A stretch of 64,000 nt of DNA from Schistocephalus solidus (lineage: Eukaryota > Platyhelminthes > Cestoda > Diphyllobothriidea > Diphyllobothriidae): the NCBI GenBank assembly GCA_017591395.1, contig WEDG01000857.1, forward strand, positions 145,541 through 209,540. Direction: 5' to 3'. Positions 9,306 to 20,012 of this stretch are shown one piece after another. A program made the position numbers and the translations under genes. Position 1 is the first letter of the stretch; the number at the start of each line of letters is the position of its first letter. The notes beneath the pieces are model-generated. The model did no database searches. It saw nothing but the letters and a program-made list of their open reading frames with translations, and was not told where the DNA came from.

Positions 9306-10287
9306 TGTGTTTCACATACAGTAGATTGCCTAACTCATGGAATGTCTATATCAGAATTTGACGTAGTATCAGGGTAGGCATTTTAAGGTGTAAGTTCTGT
9401 TTGTTGTATTAAATTGATGAACGAAAACCTGTTTAATAATAAAGAGATAACTTTAGATCAGTTTATTCATGGGAAAACGGGGCTAAATGGGGCAACATCC
9501 AACGTTTCTTGCTATCCAGGAATTTTCCTACGTTATTACAAGCTAGAGGTCAAACAATTTTGCTTTTTATACGCAGTACTATGAATAATATAAGCCGGAA
9601 AAATTTAGAATATATCCATTCGGAGAACGGAAAATTTTGTTTTGTTTTCACGAAAATCAGGTGAATGCATATTTGAGAGCTTGCATTGTTTTCGGAAAAA
9701 TGATGACATATTTAGTTAAAAAATCAAGTTTTACAAAGTTATGACGTTTTGTACCAAAAAACGCTGTAATAAACCTGTGTGAATGTACTTTGTTTTACCA
9801 CACCGATAATAAGGACTTTAAACGCGAATATATACGAGACGCGATGACACGCCGCCACTTTTCGCTGTCACGGCGTACGCGAAGCCTGTCGAGACAATTT
9901 CGGTCTGCAGTTGACCATAAATGAATAAAGAAACTTGAAACGGAAGGGGTAGAACATTGACATTTTCTCACAAATTTTTAGTATATATTTGGCCACTCTC
10001 TTGTGTGTTTGAAAGCTAAGAACTAGACTGAGGAGTAAGCAAATATATCGAAAAACGCTTCAATAGAAAGAGAAAAGAGAGTTCTTTAATTTTAAATAGA
10101 AATTGTATCCCTTCTTTTCAGTGAAGTCGAAAATTTGGTCAAACGGTCCCAGTTTTTCTTGACTTCCCTTTGAAAAAACGTTAATTACGCAGGAATTCGA
10201 CAGCGAAACGTTTTATTAAAGCACTTTTTAAAAAGGTTACTTATCATAGGAAATATTTTAACTAATATTAGGCATATATTTTCCCAG
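9306..10287. other. Unassigned AT-rich sequence with an isolated splice-acceptor-like site
   Basis: No recognisable protein or repeat. CCCTTCTTTTCAG near 10121 is a strong acceptor-like sequence followed by a short frame (EVENLVKRSQFFLTSL, then stop), which may be an alternative terminal exon of a plus-strand gene together with the exon at 10.29 kb. This is speculative. Confidence 0.3.
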
Positions 10288-10548
10288 ATTTTGTTGTGGA
10301 CGTGGATTTTTCATGGCAGTGAGTTTTCATGTTGGTGTGAGTCTACAAATATGACCCAGACGGCCGTCTGCATTAGAAAGAATTCCAAAAAAGTTACTGC
10401 TTCGGTAAATGCTTTAAAGAAATATGTTATTTTGAGGGTTTTACCAAACACATCGAACGTAATGTACATTTATGGGCAGTCGACTGAAGACACTGAAAAT
10501 CGCAAAGAATTCACCTCATTTTTAAAGACTATCTGCAACTCATCGTAA
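10288..10548 (+). CDS. Candidate terminal exon of an unrecognised plus-strand gene
   Basis: An ACTAAT branch-like word and ATATTTTCCCAG acceptor lead into an 87-codon open stretch to a TAA stop. The encoded text (for example KKVTASVNALKKYVILRVLP and STEDTENRKEFTSFLKTI) looks like an ordinary folded protein end and resembles none of the retroelements here. There is no good initiation context, so if real it is a downstream exon. I do not recognise the family. The alternative is a chance open frame in AT-rich DNA. Confidence 0.35.
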   Translation: MLLWTWIFHGSEFSCWCESTNMTQTAVCIRKNSKKVTASVNALKKYVILRVLPNTSNVMYIYGQSTEDTENRKEFTSFLKTICNSS

Positions 10549-11439
10549 TATAAAACTCGAAATATTTATAGAGAAATTTAACAATAGAATAGTCCTCTTT
10601 ATATACACCAAATGGTACGTTTACGATTGCACCTGACGATTCTATTTTAATTTATTAGTCATTGACCGACCTGTGAACATGTAAGCTTATGAAATATTAT
10701 ATTCATGTGACGTCCCAATCGGCACAATGAAGCGAAAATCTGCTTGCCTTGGTCAAACGCATCTAAGACTATGTACAAACCGAAGAAAAACTACAAATTC
10801 TTGTGAAACGGTGTTGGAATATGCACTTTCATGTTAGGCTGCTTGATGACGGCCATACTTTACGTTGCGTTTAATCTAGAGGAATATGTATGTACAAAAC
10901 TCTGAAAAATACTATTTTCAAAAGTAATTCGGCTTTTTCTGCTTCATTCACTCGCTTAATTGCATGGTCAGGCTTCAGATTTCATGAGTTAGGACACCTA
11001 CTGTATATTAGTCTCGGAAGGATGCACAAAAATGCCGGTAAAACTGGAGTATGACTACTGTCAACCTCCTCCCCCCCCCCCCACCTCTGGGGCGGGGGAA
11101 TAGGCCTCCCTTCCTCATGGTTTTGAACAAGCGCGCTTGCATACTTACTGCTCAATTACCACCGTATTCTGCTCAGTATGTTATTCTTATTAGATTATAG
11201 TCCCACCAGTGGCAACCCGCTCTCAAGGTTATTATGAAGTTAAAGTCCTACGACTGACTGATAATGATGAAGTAAAAGAAGGCACGCATGGAATGAGGAA
11301 GTCGGCGTTTTCCGTTACTTTTGGTTAGTATTTTACATTCTCCACCCAAATAACCCTTATTTCCACCTCCCCTATTGGTCTGTGGGAGAATTATGGAAGG
11401 GGGTTAGTTATAAAGGAGTCTAACCAAAATATCTTTAGA
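10549..11439. other. Unassigned sequence with a C-run/G-run
   Basis: No gene is visible. A run of 13 or more cytosines followed within a few bases by GGGGCGGGGG lies near 11068-11098, a low-complexity tract that could form unusual DNA structure. Confidence 0.35.
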
Positions 11440-11530
11440 CAGACGCCAGCAGCCAGCCATACCCGATCCCAGGTGGTTCAAGACCCGATGCTCGAACCTG
11501 TAGCCTGTTGATTGGAAGTCCAACGCTTCA
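11440..11530 (-). mobile_element. tRNA-derived SINE, head fragment
   Basis: Read on the minus strand this contains GTTGGACTTCCAATCAACAG, then CAGGTTCGAGCATCGGG, a tRNA-Arg-like anticodon arm and B-box region (GGTTCGAGCAT), followed by the SINE body word CCTGGGATCGGGTATGGCTG. It stands back to back with a plus-strand copy starting near 11555. Confidence 0.65.
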
Positions 11531-11554
11531 ACTATTTAACCAGGGGCTTTTTGT

Positions 11555-11795
11555 CTTGTCGGTATCGAGCCTCGGATGGTGCAACACCTGGGGTTGAATG
11601 TGGCTGGTCGATGACGGTTGATGGGTCAGAAATGGCCAGTCCAGTCTCCTTTGTCTTTGTTGGTAATCGTCTTCTGTTTTTAGTACTAGCCACTGTGTGG
11701 CTGCCAGCGGGGCTCGAGAGTGAACCCCAAGGAAGAACGGGACGATTGATTCCCGTAAACGATCTGTCAGCCTCTATCCACCAATATCGAGATAT
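11555..11795 (+). mobile_element. tRNA-derived SINE, body and tail
   Basis: The sequence begins at the B-box remnant (GGTATCGAGCCTCGG) and continues through CACCTGGGGTTGAATGTGG, GGTCAGAAATGGCCAGTCC, CACTGTGTGGCTGCCAGCGG, CTCGAGAGTGAACCCCAAGG and GAACGGGACGATTGATTCCC. The body matches the copies at 14.7 and 32.0-32.5 kb. The tRNA-like head itself is missing. Confidence 0.75.
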
Positions 11796-14479
11796 CTTAT
11801 ACGAAGTTCTTAGAAAGGCACGTCTTCCTCGAATTTTCCACCGTAAGGAAGCATCTATTTCTTTTTTTACTGAAAGTGTATTCTTATAGGCCATTTGTAG
11901 AGGCCTACATGATTAGTGGTGTAACCTGCGGCCCGTCAGTTTATTTATGCCACCTGCGACCAACACAACTTGGGGTACATCTACTGAAATGCGTTGTGTG
12001 ATGCAGAAGGTTCTTTCACAGAAACTTGCACAGTTCTACTCATCAGCTGGAAAGAAAATACATAGCGTCTCGTTTTAAAACCTAAAAAACTCAAAAGCTC
12101 ATTTTGATGGTTAAGCGATTGGAGGCCGAGACACGCGCCTTCATCAAGGACAAAATGGGAAGTCGGCATTTTGGGGTGGCGGCGCAAATCAATGGGAAGA
12201 GCGATTACTTACAGAGATTCTTATCCATATTAAATTTAAAGCAATAGGCAGGAAATATGATAAGAAAAACAAACATGCTATCGTGCATGACTTAAGTCGG
12301 GATCCTGTTGAATGTCAATCTCCTTTACAACCGCATTTAGTAATCCGCTCTATCTGAAAACGCATGTGACTTTGCACTGAGCGTTTTGTGAGTTTCGGTG
12401 GGTACAGGACCTGCAATGGGAGCAGACATAAACAAAGACAAGATATGGATCGAATTGGTCAATTAGCCGAACAGACGAGGCCTGCGGCGCAAATGCATCT
12501 CATTTGACGTGAAGAGACAAGATATTCTTCAAATTAGGGCTCTAGACCATTGGGTTGATTGACTAGGTACCAAAGCAGAACTCACATTTTGAAATCTGAA
12601 AAGATGGACGGTCAACCTACGATCGCTCACCACAAATCCTTAGATTGATCGGCTGCAGTAACGGTGGAATCTGCTCTAACGTATGTAATGACAGTGCGGA
12701 TGCTGGAGATTCTGGCAAACTGTCGACAAAATTTTTCCAGTCTGCCAACTAGAAGAAAAAAACTCAGGAAAATCTGCACCAAACAGACCTTTGGCACTGT
12801 GTGATTGAATGGAATACGGAGAAGCCTGCTGAGATTCTGACGTCTGGAACGATTAACGCGAATGGTTAGGCAGTTTCGGAATTTCGTAGCGTGCGTCCCG
12901 CAAGCATTCTTGTTAAAGGGGCCTGGAATCAGCATTAACTACCGAGCCGACAGCCAACTGCTTAACATGCGTTGTATGCAGGAAAAATCCAAAGTATTAT
13001 AGGCCAGTGTTCACGAATTCTTATCTGCGGACTGCGAGGCGAACACCAAATCCGGCGTGCATCGGAGCGCGGTTCTTCCTGCCTGAGAAAGCTCAAAACT
13101 CGGATGAAGCATTAGCACTGAGGAAACAGTGGTCAGCGCAGACTGCGGAACCTATAGCAGATGCTGATGGAAGTTGTCTCCTCGTGTGCCTGCCGAGTAC
13201 CACCTCATTAAGAGCGTTCTACGATCTTGAAAATCAGCCCGACCCTCGGTAGGCTGCATGGTCCGGCCTGAGAGAGCCGTGGCGGCCTGCACAACAAGAA
13301 ACTAATAATGTGCATGACTGTTTCCGGACTACGGTTCTAAATGGGGCTAAAACATGGTCAGTGTACGAAAGCCCGAATAGGATGGAGGGACCGAAATGGG
13401 CAATTAATCCTGAAAGGAACAGAAGTACTCGGCATAGGTGCCATGATTAAGTAGATCCGGCCAAAGAATGGTTGACGTGTGCCCACCCTGACGATTTTTT
13501 ATGGTGATGTTGTCAGATATACTCGCGGGAAGACGGACAGATTCGACAATACAAAACACACTGAAGACCACTACAAAGCATCTGTAAACCAAGAACTGGA
13601 AAAGCCTCAGATAGGGCCAGCAGACGTACAAACTGCAGTGAGAGAAGGAGCAGAAGCATTTAAAGTCAGGAAACCAAGACCAAGCGAGAGACAGGTAAGA
13701 CCGCATATGAACCTGACTTGAACATCTAAACCCTGTCCACGTACCCACAGTCAAGGCACGGATTGATTGGGCACGTTTGCCCCCACCACAATGCCAACCC
13801 GACCACAAAACGTCCCCCCCCCCTCTACCACCACCATCGTCAGCACCATCACCGACAACACTTCTCCCAACTGCGCTATCTGTAACAGCATTCCTATTCC
13901 GGCTTGATCTGGTCCGACACTTTTTTGCCCATTAAGACAGATATGACATTGTAGCAGTAAGGACGCGAACCGCAACCCATCAACCGAATTCCGACTGCAT
14001 ACTGAAATATCTTATCGGCCTGTCGGCCACCAGCGAAGTAATCTCAGTGCGATCAGAGAATCGGCACCTCGAGCAGTGACCTGCACCGTACACGCACGCC
14101 TTACCTATCCACACAGCCAAGCATCGCGAGTGAACAAGCCTACCCAGGTGCATGCCGGTACACGAAAGTCTTCGGTAAGACGGCGCAGCAAAAGTCACTT
14201 TGGCACCACCTGTTATTATTCGCACATAAATAGGCTCTGTACAGACCAACTTACTCAGTGGCGTATTCACATCAACTATGCACAATCATCATTTTGCTGA
14301 AACGACGCAGATTGGATGCTAAGATCTTGTTTAGATGGGAAAGGTGCCCTTTGGGAGAGTCTGGGGATCAATGTGTGTGACTCGCGCAGACCTGCGCCTT
14401 CACGCCACGCCAGCCATTGCGTCTAGACTCATCCTTTGACCGAGGGGCGAGAGGGGGGTCGACACTGGAGAACTCATCT
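11796..14479. other. Unassigned sequence
   Basis: Several frames of 60-130 codons occur on both strands, but none shows a recognisable domain, consistent splice sites or similarity to the window's repeats. A poly-C tract lies near 13813-13826. The stretch 13760-14000 has Pro/Thr-rich text and a lone CAIC word vaguely like the RTE finger linkers, too weak to call. Confidence 0.35.
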
Positions 14480-14780
14480 TTGGACAACTAACTGACCTTC
14501 TCACTCTCAGGCCTCATGGCAGAACTGGACGGGTGAGTCTCATAACCGATCGGTGAGCGCCCGTCTAACATCGTTAACATTTCATACCATAATCGAAAAG
14601 ACAACGAACGCGTAGCGCAATGGGTCGGCATTGGACTTCTAACCAACAGGTCGCGAGTTCGAGCCTCAGGTGTCACAACACCTGGGGTTGGGTATGGCTG
14701 GCTGATGACGGCTAATAGGCCAGAAATAGCCATTCCAGTCTCAATTTTCCTTGTCTGTAATGTTCTGTTATGTACAACAA
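14480..14780 (+). mobile_element. tRNA-derived SINE (tail fragment followed by a head-containing copy)
   Basis: A tail-type segment (GATCGGTGAGCGCCCGTC, about 14520-14570) is followed by a tRNA-Arg-like head: A-box-like TAGCGCAATGGG (14613-14624), ATTGGACTTCTAACCAACAG (anticodon-arm remnant) and B-box-like GAGTTCGAGCC (14655-14665). The body continues with CACCTGGGGTTGGGTATGGC and GCCAGAAATAGCCATTCC, to about 14775. Pol III promoter boxes are recognisable. The tail-then-head order recurs at 32.24-32.54 kb. Confidence 0.8.
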
Positions 14781-15059
14781 CCAGGGCCTGCCTTGGCACA
14801 CAGGTTAGGCTGCAATAGGACCTGTATAACGTAGCTTATGTGATGCCCCTAACTTCTGTAACTTCTGCGACTAAAGCATCGACTTCAGATAACGTCAGTC
14901 ACTTCACCTAGTCCTATCCTAAGTCGGCTCGATTCTGCCAGAAGATGAAGGGGAAAAAGGGATCAATGTGTTTCGGAAAGACTGTTTATTTCCTACGCAG
15001 TAACAGACAATGCGTCCTTTGAAACAATCACGGTAGTGACTGACGGAATAAGTTGATAC

Positions 15060-15328
15060 TTATCAAAATTGAGGGTCAGGCTGTAATGACTCCTGCATAG
15101 TGTGGCCTTTATGAAATTCGAACTTGCGTTTTATCTGAACTCCTCCCTCTTCAACAAAGCCTGATCTGTCTGCAGTTAGCGACCAGGTCGTATGATCCGC
15201 GTTGACAGAATTGTTGGCTTTGTCAGCCAACAGTTTGAGCTTCAAGAACGACGGTGTCCGCCTTGAACTCGACAGCATGCTGACTGCAGGTACGGTGAGT
15301 TTTGCGTAAATTAGTTTGTAGTGATAGC
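15060..15328. repeat. Diverged monomer fragments flanking RTE copy B
   Basis: Plus-strand GAGGGTCAGGCTGTAATGAC and GTGTGGCCTTTATG match the monomer body, while GGTACGGTGAGTTTTGCG followed by TTAGTTTGTAGTGATAGCA is the monomer end on the minus strand. Two oppositely oriented fragments therefore meet here. The second is cut off exactly where RTE coding sequence begins. Confidence 0.6.
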
Positions 15329-16830
15329 AGCGGAAGGGGAACCGGCAACTCTGTGATAACCACAGAGGCATCTCGTTGCTCAACACCACCAGGAAGATCT
15401 TCGCCCGTATAATTCTCGATCGTCTGAAAAGTCACTTAGACCAGGGACTGCTCCCGGAAAGCCAATGTGGCTTCCGCCGACACCGCGGAACAACCGATAT
15501 GATCTTTGCCACCCGCCAGCTACAAGAGAAGTGTCAGGAGATGCGAACTCACCTATACACTACCTTCGTGGATCTAACGAAAGCCTTTGACACGGTGAAT
15601 CGTGACGAACTGTGGAAAGTCATTCAGAAATTTGGTTGTCCTGAGCGGTTCACGCACATGGTGCGTCAGTTTCATGACGGGATGACGGCGCGCATCACTG
15701 ACAACGGGACGGTATCCGAAGCATTCGCAGTGACCAACGGAGTGAAGCAGGGCTGCGTACTGGGCCCCACCCTCTTCAGTCTCATGTTCTCGGCTATGCT
15801 GATGGACGCCTACCGTGATGAGCAGCCGGGTATCCGCATCGCCTACATAACTGACGGGCACCTACTCAACAGACGGCGTATGCAGGCTCCAACGTGCGTG
15901 TCTACGACTACAGTCCATGACTTGCTCTTTGCGGACGACTGCGCCCGTAACACCGTGACGGAGGAGGACATGCAAAGGAGCATGGACCTCTTCGCCGAAG
16001 GCTACGCCGATTTTGGATTAACAATCATTACAGCCAAAACGGTTGTCATGCACCAGCCGCCACCCAGCGCGGAATACGATGCTCCTCGAATCAATGTCAA
16101 CGGTGCTCAACTCAAAAACGTGGAAACCTTCGCGTATCTAGGAAGCACGATGTCGCGGAACACGAGAATCGATGACGAGGTTGCCCAACGGATCTCCAAA
16201 GCTAGTCAGGCCTTCGGCCGGCTGCAGGCCTCCGTGTGGAATCGCCACGGTATTCACCTGAGCACCAAACTGAAGATGTAAAAGGCCGTCTTCTTGACGA
16301 CACTCCTTTACGGAGCGGAAACCTGGACCGTCTACTCGAACCAAGCCAGGAAGCTGAATCACTTTCATCTCAGCTTCCTCCGCAGAATACTGAAGCTGAG
16401 ATGGCAAGACAGGATCCCGGACACGGAAGTCCTGGAGCGGACCGGAATCCTTAGCATCCATGCCATGCTGAGGCAAGTGCAACTGCGATGGAGCGGCCAC
16501 CTGGTAAGAATGGACGACGAGCGACTACCCAAACGACTTTTCTACGGAGATGTCGCTACGGGTTCTCGCCGGCAGGGAGGTCAAAAACGACGCTACAAGG
16601 ACACTTTGAAGAAATCGCTGAAGCAACTGCAAATCAACTCGGCGACCTGGGAGGACCTCGCCCAGGATAGACCGGCATGGAGAAGATCAGTGAAGACTGG
16701 TTCAGCAATCTATGAGGCCAACCGGATCGCCGCCGCCAAGGCCCAAAGGGCGGCTCGCAAGTCACAAGCACCCCGGATCAACACCGCCAATGCCCAAGCC
16801 ACGCGAATCGGCCTGGTCGGACATCTTTGA
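15329..16830 (+). pseudogene. RTE-like reverse transcriptase, copy B (single nonsense codon)
   Basis: A 5'-truncated element begins at [17 protein letters not shown] and stays in one frame for about 500 codons, broken only by TAA at 16279-16281 where copy A has a Tyr codon (KLKMYKA). Reverse-transcriptase motifs in order: [16 protein letters not shown] (motif A), [18 protein letters not shown] (motif B), [11 protein letters not shown] (motif C with FADD, about 15925-15945), then the LYGAETWT and [11 protein letters not shown] thumb blocks. The enzyme would copy element RNA at nicked target DNA. The good state of the frame suggests a recent insertion. The first finger-like word RIGLVGHL ends the frame at the stop near 16828. 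Confidence 0.93.
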
Positions 16831-17460
16831 ACTCAATGCAACATTGATCCCACAACGTTAACTTCTGCCACAACTGCCTCAGACCCCACGACGACAACCA
16901 CCCCAACCACTGATAACAACTTCATCGATGCCCCTCCGCCCACGATCACCGACACCATCCTCCCTGTTCCACCCCCTGCGCCGATCCCGGCGACGAACAC
17001 CACTTGCCCCACTCCCACCACCTCAGTAGCAACCTCCGACTAACTCCCACCTGCTACCTCCAACACCACCACCGCCCCCAGTTCCAGCGATGGGGACTGG
17101 GCCTGCTCGGTCACATGCGCATCCACGTAAGCTGAATTCACCGCGATATCAACACATCATGCGCACCCATCAACACTTCCCATAGTCCTCCCATGAGCTC
17201 GGCTACCAGTACCAGCAGCAGAGCCCTGGCAGACTCAACGCCTCCCGACCTATCTTGTCGTGATTGTCACCGCATATGCACATCACGCATCGGCCTGGTA
17301 GGCTAATAGCGAATCCATCACACATAGACCGCTGAACCAGTGTCAGGAGCAACAGCATACACCCGCTGCGCCCGACTCAACTGTCCGCACTAGCTCCGCA
17401 CATTCACATACCGCATGGGCCTATAAGAACAGATGCGTCTGCATGAAAATTTACGGTAGA
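16831..17460 (+). pseudogene. RTE copy B: decayed zinc-finger tail
   Basis: Pro/Thr-rich linker text (about 16850-17080) is followed by finger remnants: GLGLLGHMRIH near 17097, CRDCHRICTSRIGLVG near 17258 (with stops), and RLNCPH then LRTFTYRMGL near 17375-17430. The order matches copy A, showing that the multi-finger tail belongs to the family and is not local. Several Cys/His positions are lost. Confidence 0.75.
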
Positions 17461-17639
17461 ACACCGCTGGCTAACCCACAACACTGCATCTCTCCTCATG
17501 AGCCTCTGCACCTCACATACTCACAGGCAAAACCACAAAAAACATGCTCTCTGTCTGTATAGCACATTTAGAGGCAAGCATGATCCTCGGTTCCTGCTCC
17601 ATGTGACCCCTCTGCTGCATGTGTGATCTGAAGTTGAGA
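17461..17639. other. Spacer between RTE tail and monomer repeats
   Basis: No recognisable feature apart from a short hairpin-like CGGTAGAACACCG at the RTE 3' end. Confidence 0.3.
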
Positions 17640-18445
17640 ATATCCCGGTTCGATTAGCACCGTGGGTTAGAAGGTTGCCAACTGACAACCACGCTCTGAT
17701 CTCGGAGTCAGTCCAATGTGTGTTGTGTGGAGTGGCTGACTGGTGGTCTGAGAGTCAGGCTGCGATGGCTCCTTCTTACCGTGACCTCTGGCTATCTCAC
17801 ACATGTGAGATGTAAGCCGTTCAACCCCCTGTTGTGTGAAATCCTGGTGCTTGTGTTTGGGGGGCCAGGTCGTGTACGTAGTACACGTAGACGAGGTCAC
17901 CAGCAGCTGCGCCCGCTTCCGCATCAGACAACTGACCGGCTCGGGCAGTGGTCTGATTGTGGGGGTGGGGGAGCGAGTGAGGTCGATGGCTCAACGCATT
18001 TTCCTCACTATAAACAATCTGACGCGCTTGAAACTATCACGGTTTGCTAAAAGCCGTGGCTTAGGTTGCCAACTGACGGGATAACTCGGACCGCGTGGTC
18101 AGCCCAGTGTGTGTTTTGTGTGGAATGGCTGACTGGCGGGTTGAGAGTCAGGCTGCAATGGCTTATTCGTAATGTGGCCATTATGACAATCCCACTCCAT
18201 GGGGTACGAGCTAGGTGTGGTGGCACGTCTAGGGGCGGCTCCGGTCGCGCTATCCACCTGCGCCCTCTCTCGCCTCCGGTCTTCTTGACTCTGTCATAAC
18301 ATTGGGTTCCGGTGGGGGAAGAAGGAGCGAGTGCAGTAGCTGCAGCGCAAAGCTACTATCACTTAAGACTAATCCACACGCAAGTCACCGTCCCTGCACC
18401 ACCATGGTTTGGAACATGCGGTGGACATCGTCGGACTACGACGGT
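17640..18445 (+). repeat. Two monomers of the nested repeat, third locus
   Basis: The sequence is collinear with the third and fourth monomers of the units at 2.2-3.0 and 3.7-4.5 kb, including GGGGGGCCAGGTCGTGTACG, CTCACTATAAACAATCTGAC and the final GGACATCGTCGGACTACGAC. As at copy A, it follows an RTE finger tail, though about 200 bp away. Confidence 0.85.
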
Positions 18446-18454
18446 CGAACTGTC

Positions 18455-18790
18455 GCGTGATAGCAGACATGCACAGCATCTGTCACACTCTCTCCTCCCT
18501 TACCTTCCTGGACCCGGTGTTTAGGATGAGCCCTGATGTAAGTTCGGGCACAGTGGCCGACAGAGCCTAACAGCTCGCCTACGCGTCCACGCATGTGATG
18601 GACCAAGTTTTCAAATAACTCGGATCCCAACTGAGTGGAAATGTGAAGGTCACGTCAAGGAGCCATTGGAGCCTGGCCCTCCATCCCGAAAGGAGGACAG
18701 AGTTATCACGCCAGTTGACAATCTTCCAAGCCACGACTCTCAGTTGACCGTGATGGTTTACAAGCGCGTCAGATTGTCTATGGTGAAAAA
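18455..18790 (-). repeat. Monomer, inverted copy
   Basis: The minus strand reads GACAATCTGACGCGCTTGTA, GTCAACTGAGAGTCGTGGC, CTTGGAAGATTGTCAACTGG, and later the body and GGTGTTTAGGATG end region equivalent. With the plus monomers just upstream it forms a large imperfect palindrome. Confidence 0.65.
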
Positions 18791-19912
18791 TCGGTTTAGA
18801 GTGCGACTTGCCGTTGGAAAATGGTGAGTGTATGGGGAAAATTGATTTGGATACGAACTGTGTACTGAACCGGAGAATCGACCTAGTACCCATGCTTAGG
18901 CCATTGTATGGCAAATTTCATTGTTCATAATTCCTACTATTTACACGCCGCCTGAGGTCATTGCATAACAAAAGGTGTTGGGGAGCTCACAAAAAGGTGA
19001 ACCCGTGAGCCATTTGGTTGTCGAGCATCAGAAAACTAACGTCACAGCGTACAGAACGAGCATTATTTCTTTTCTGAGTGACACCTTTCACTGGTAGAGG
19101 ATTGACCCATGGCAAGTATTTTTTTTGTCGAGGGCGGCGATATAACCACCTCTGTCCAGGAGTAGAGGTAATGACACGCACGTGAATTGGACTGCAGCGA
19201 GAGACACCTGTGAGAATGCCCACCCCAGATTCTTCTCTCACATCCACCTGTTACAATAGCAGGACAACTGGCTGTGGGCTTGGACTAAGTGACTGATCTT
19301 GTTTCGGCTAAGTCCTCGTTTGAAGACAAAACGAAAGACGCCGATGAGCGTTTATGCTGTACTCAATACTGAGATCCGCGCGCGCGCGCGTGACTTTCCG
19401 CAAGGGTGATGTGGACACGGATTACTAAGCGTGTATTCCAAGTGACAGCCACCCACCCACCCTAAAATTCGCGAACGGATTGGATGATGCCCGAGTTTGT
19501 AGACGCCTACGATTGGTTAACCACGAAGCTGAATAATAGCAGATTTTATGCAACAAAGAGCGGTGATCAAGTAATCGTTGTTGTTACGCGTTGCCAGCGA
19601 CAGAAAACGCGTATGCACTTGAGGCGCCTGCAGCTCTACCTGACAACGGATGAAGGAGCTGATAGTGAGGCAAAAGAAGATGGGCTAGCGTACATGCAGA
19701 TACGGGGATGTGAGTTGATTGTGGCGTGAGTTGCTAAAATTAGCGGTGAAGGTTGGTGTTGCAGTCTGGTAGTCACCTAGTGGATTTTAGACTGATTTCT
19801 CAAGGAACCCTGTTTAGGCAGTCAGCTTACTGTATCAGCATTGGTGGATTCGATACGTTGCAGTAGGCTGGACGGGTAACTTGACCAAAATGTGATTAAA
19901 CTCGGTGCATCC
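18791..19912. other. Unassigned sequence with a short CG dinucleotide run
   Basis: A (CG)n run of seven units lies near 19378-19391. A short plus frame at 19484-19729 has no recognisable domain or splice context. Nothing else can be supported. Confidence 0.35.
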
Positions 19913-20012
19913 GGTGGGTCCTCGTAGCTCAGGTATTAGGAGCGCTAGTTGAACTCAGATCTTGTCCTTGCTGTCTTGGGTTCGAATCCTACGATGGCCA
20001 CCAGAGTTTTAT
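19913..20012 (+). tRNA. tRNA-like Pol III unit (pseudo-tRNA or SINE head)
   Basis: TAGCTCAGGTATTAGG fits the A box with a perfect 4-bp D stem (GCTC/GAGC, 9-nt loop). GGTTCGAATCC is a consensus B box, and TTTT follows within about 10 nt. The 3' side ends GGCCACCA. The acceptor and anticodon arms do not fold properly: instead GGTGG...TCGTAG pairs with CTACGA...CCACC around an internal mismatch. I therefore read it as a tRNA-derived pseudogene with an intact Pol III promoter, not a functional tRNA; no anticodon can be assigned. Confidence 0.5.

Noticed and set aside
12027..12080. CTGATGA on the minus strand as a hammerhead
   Set aside because: The following GAAA is not placed after a pairing stem II and no stem I or III can be drawn.
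13760..14000. Another RTE finger tail
   Set aside because: Only proline/threonine-rich text and one CxxC word are present; no finger with His pairs can be read.
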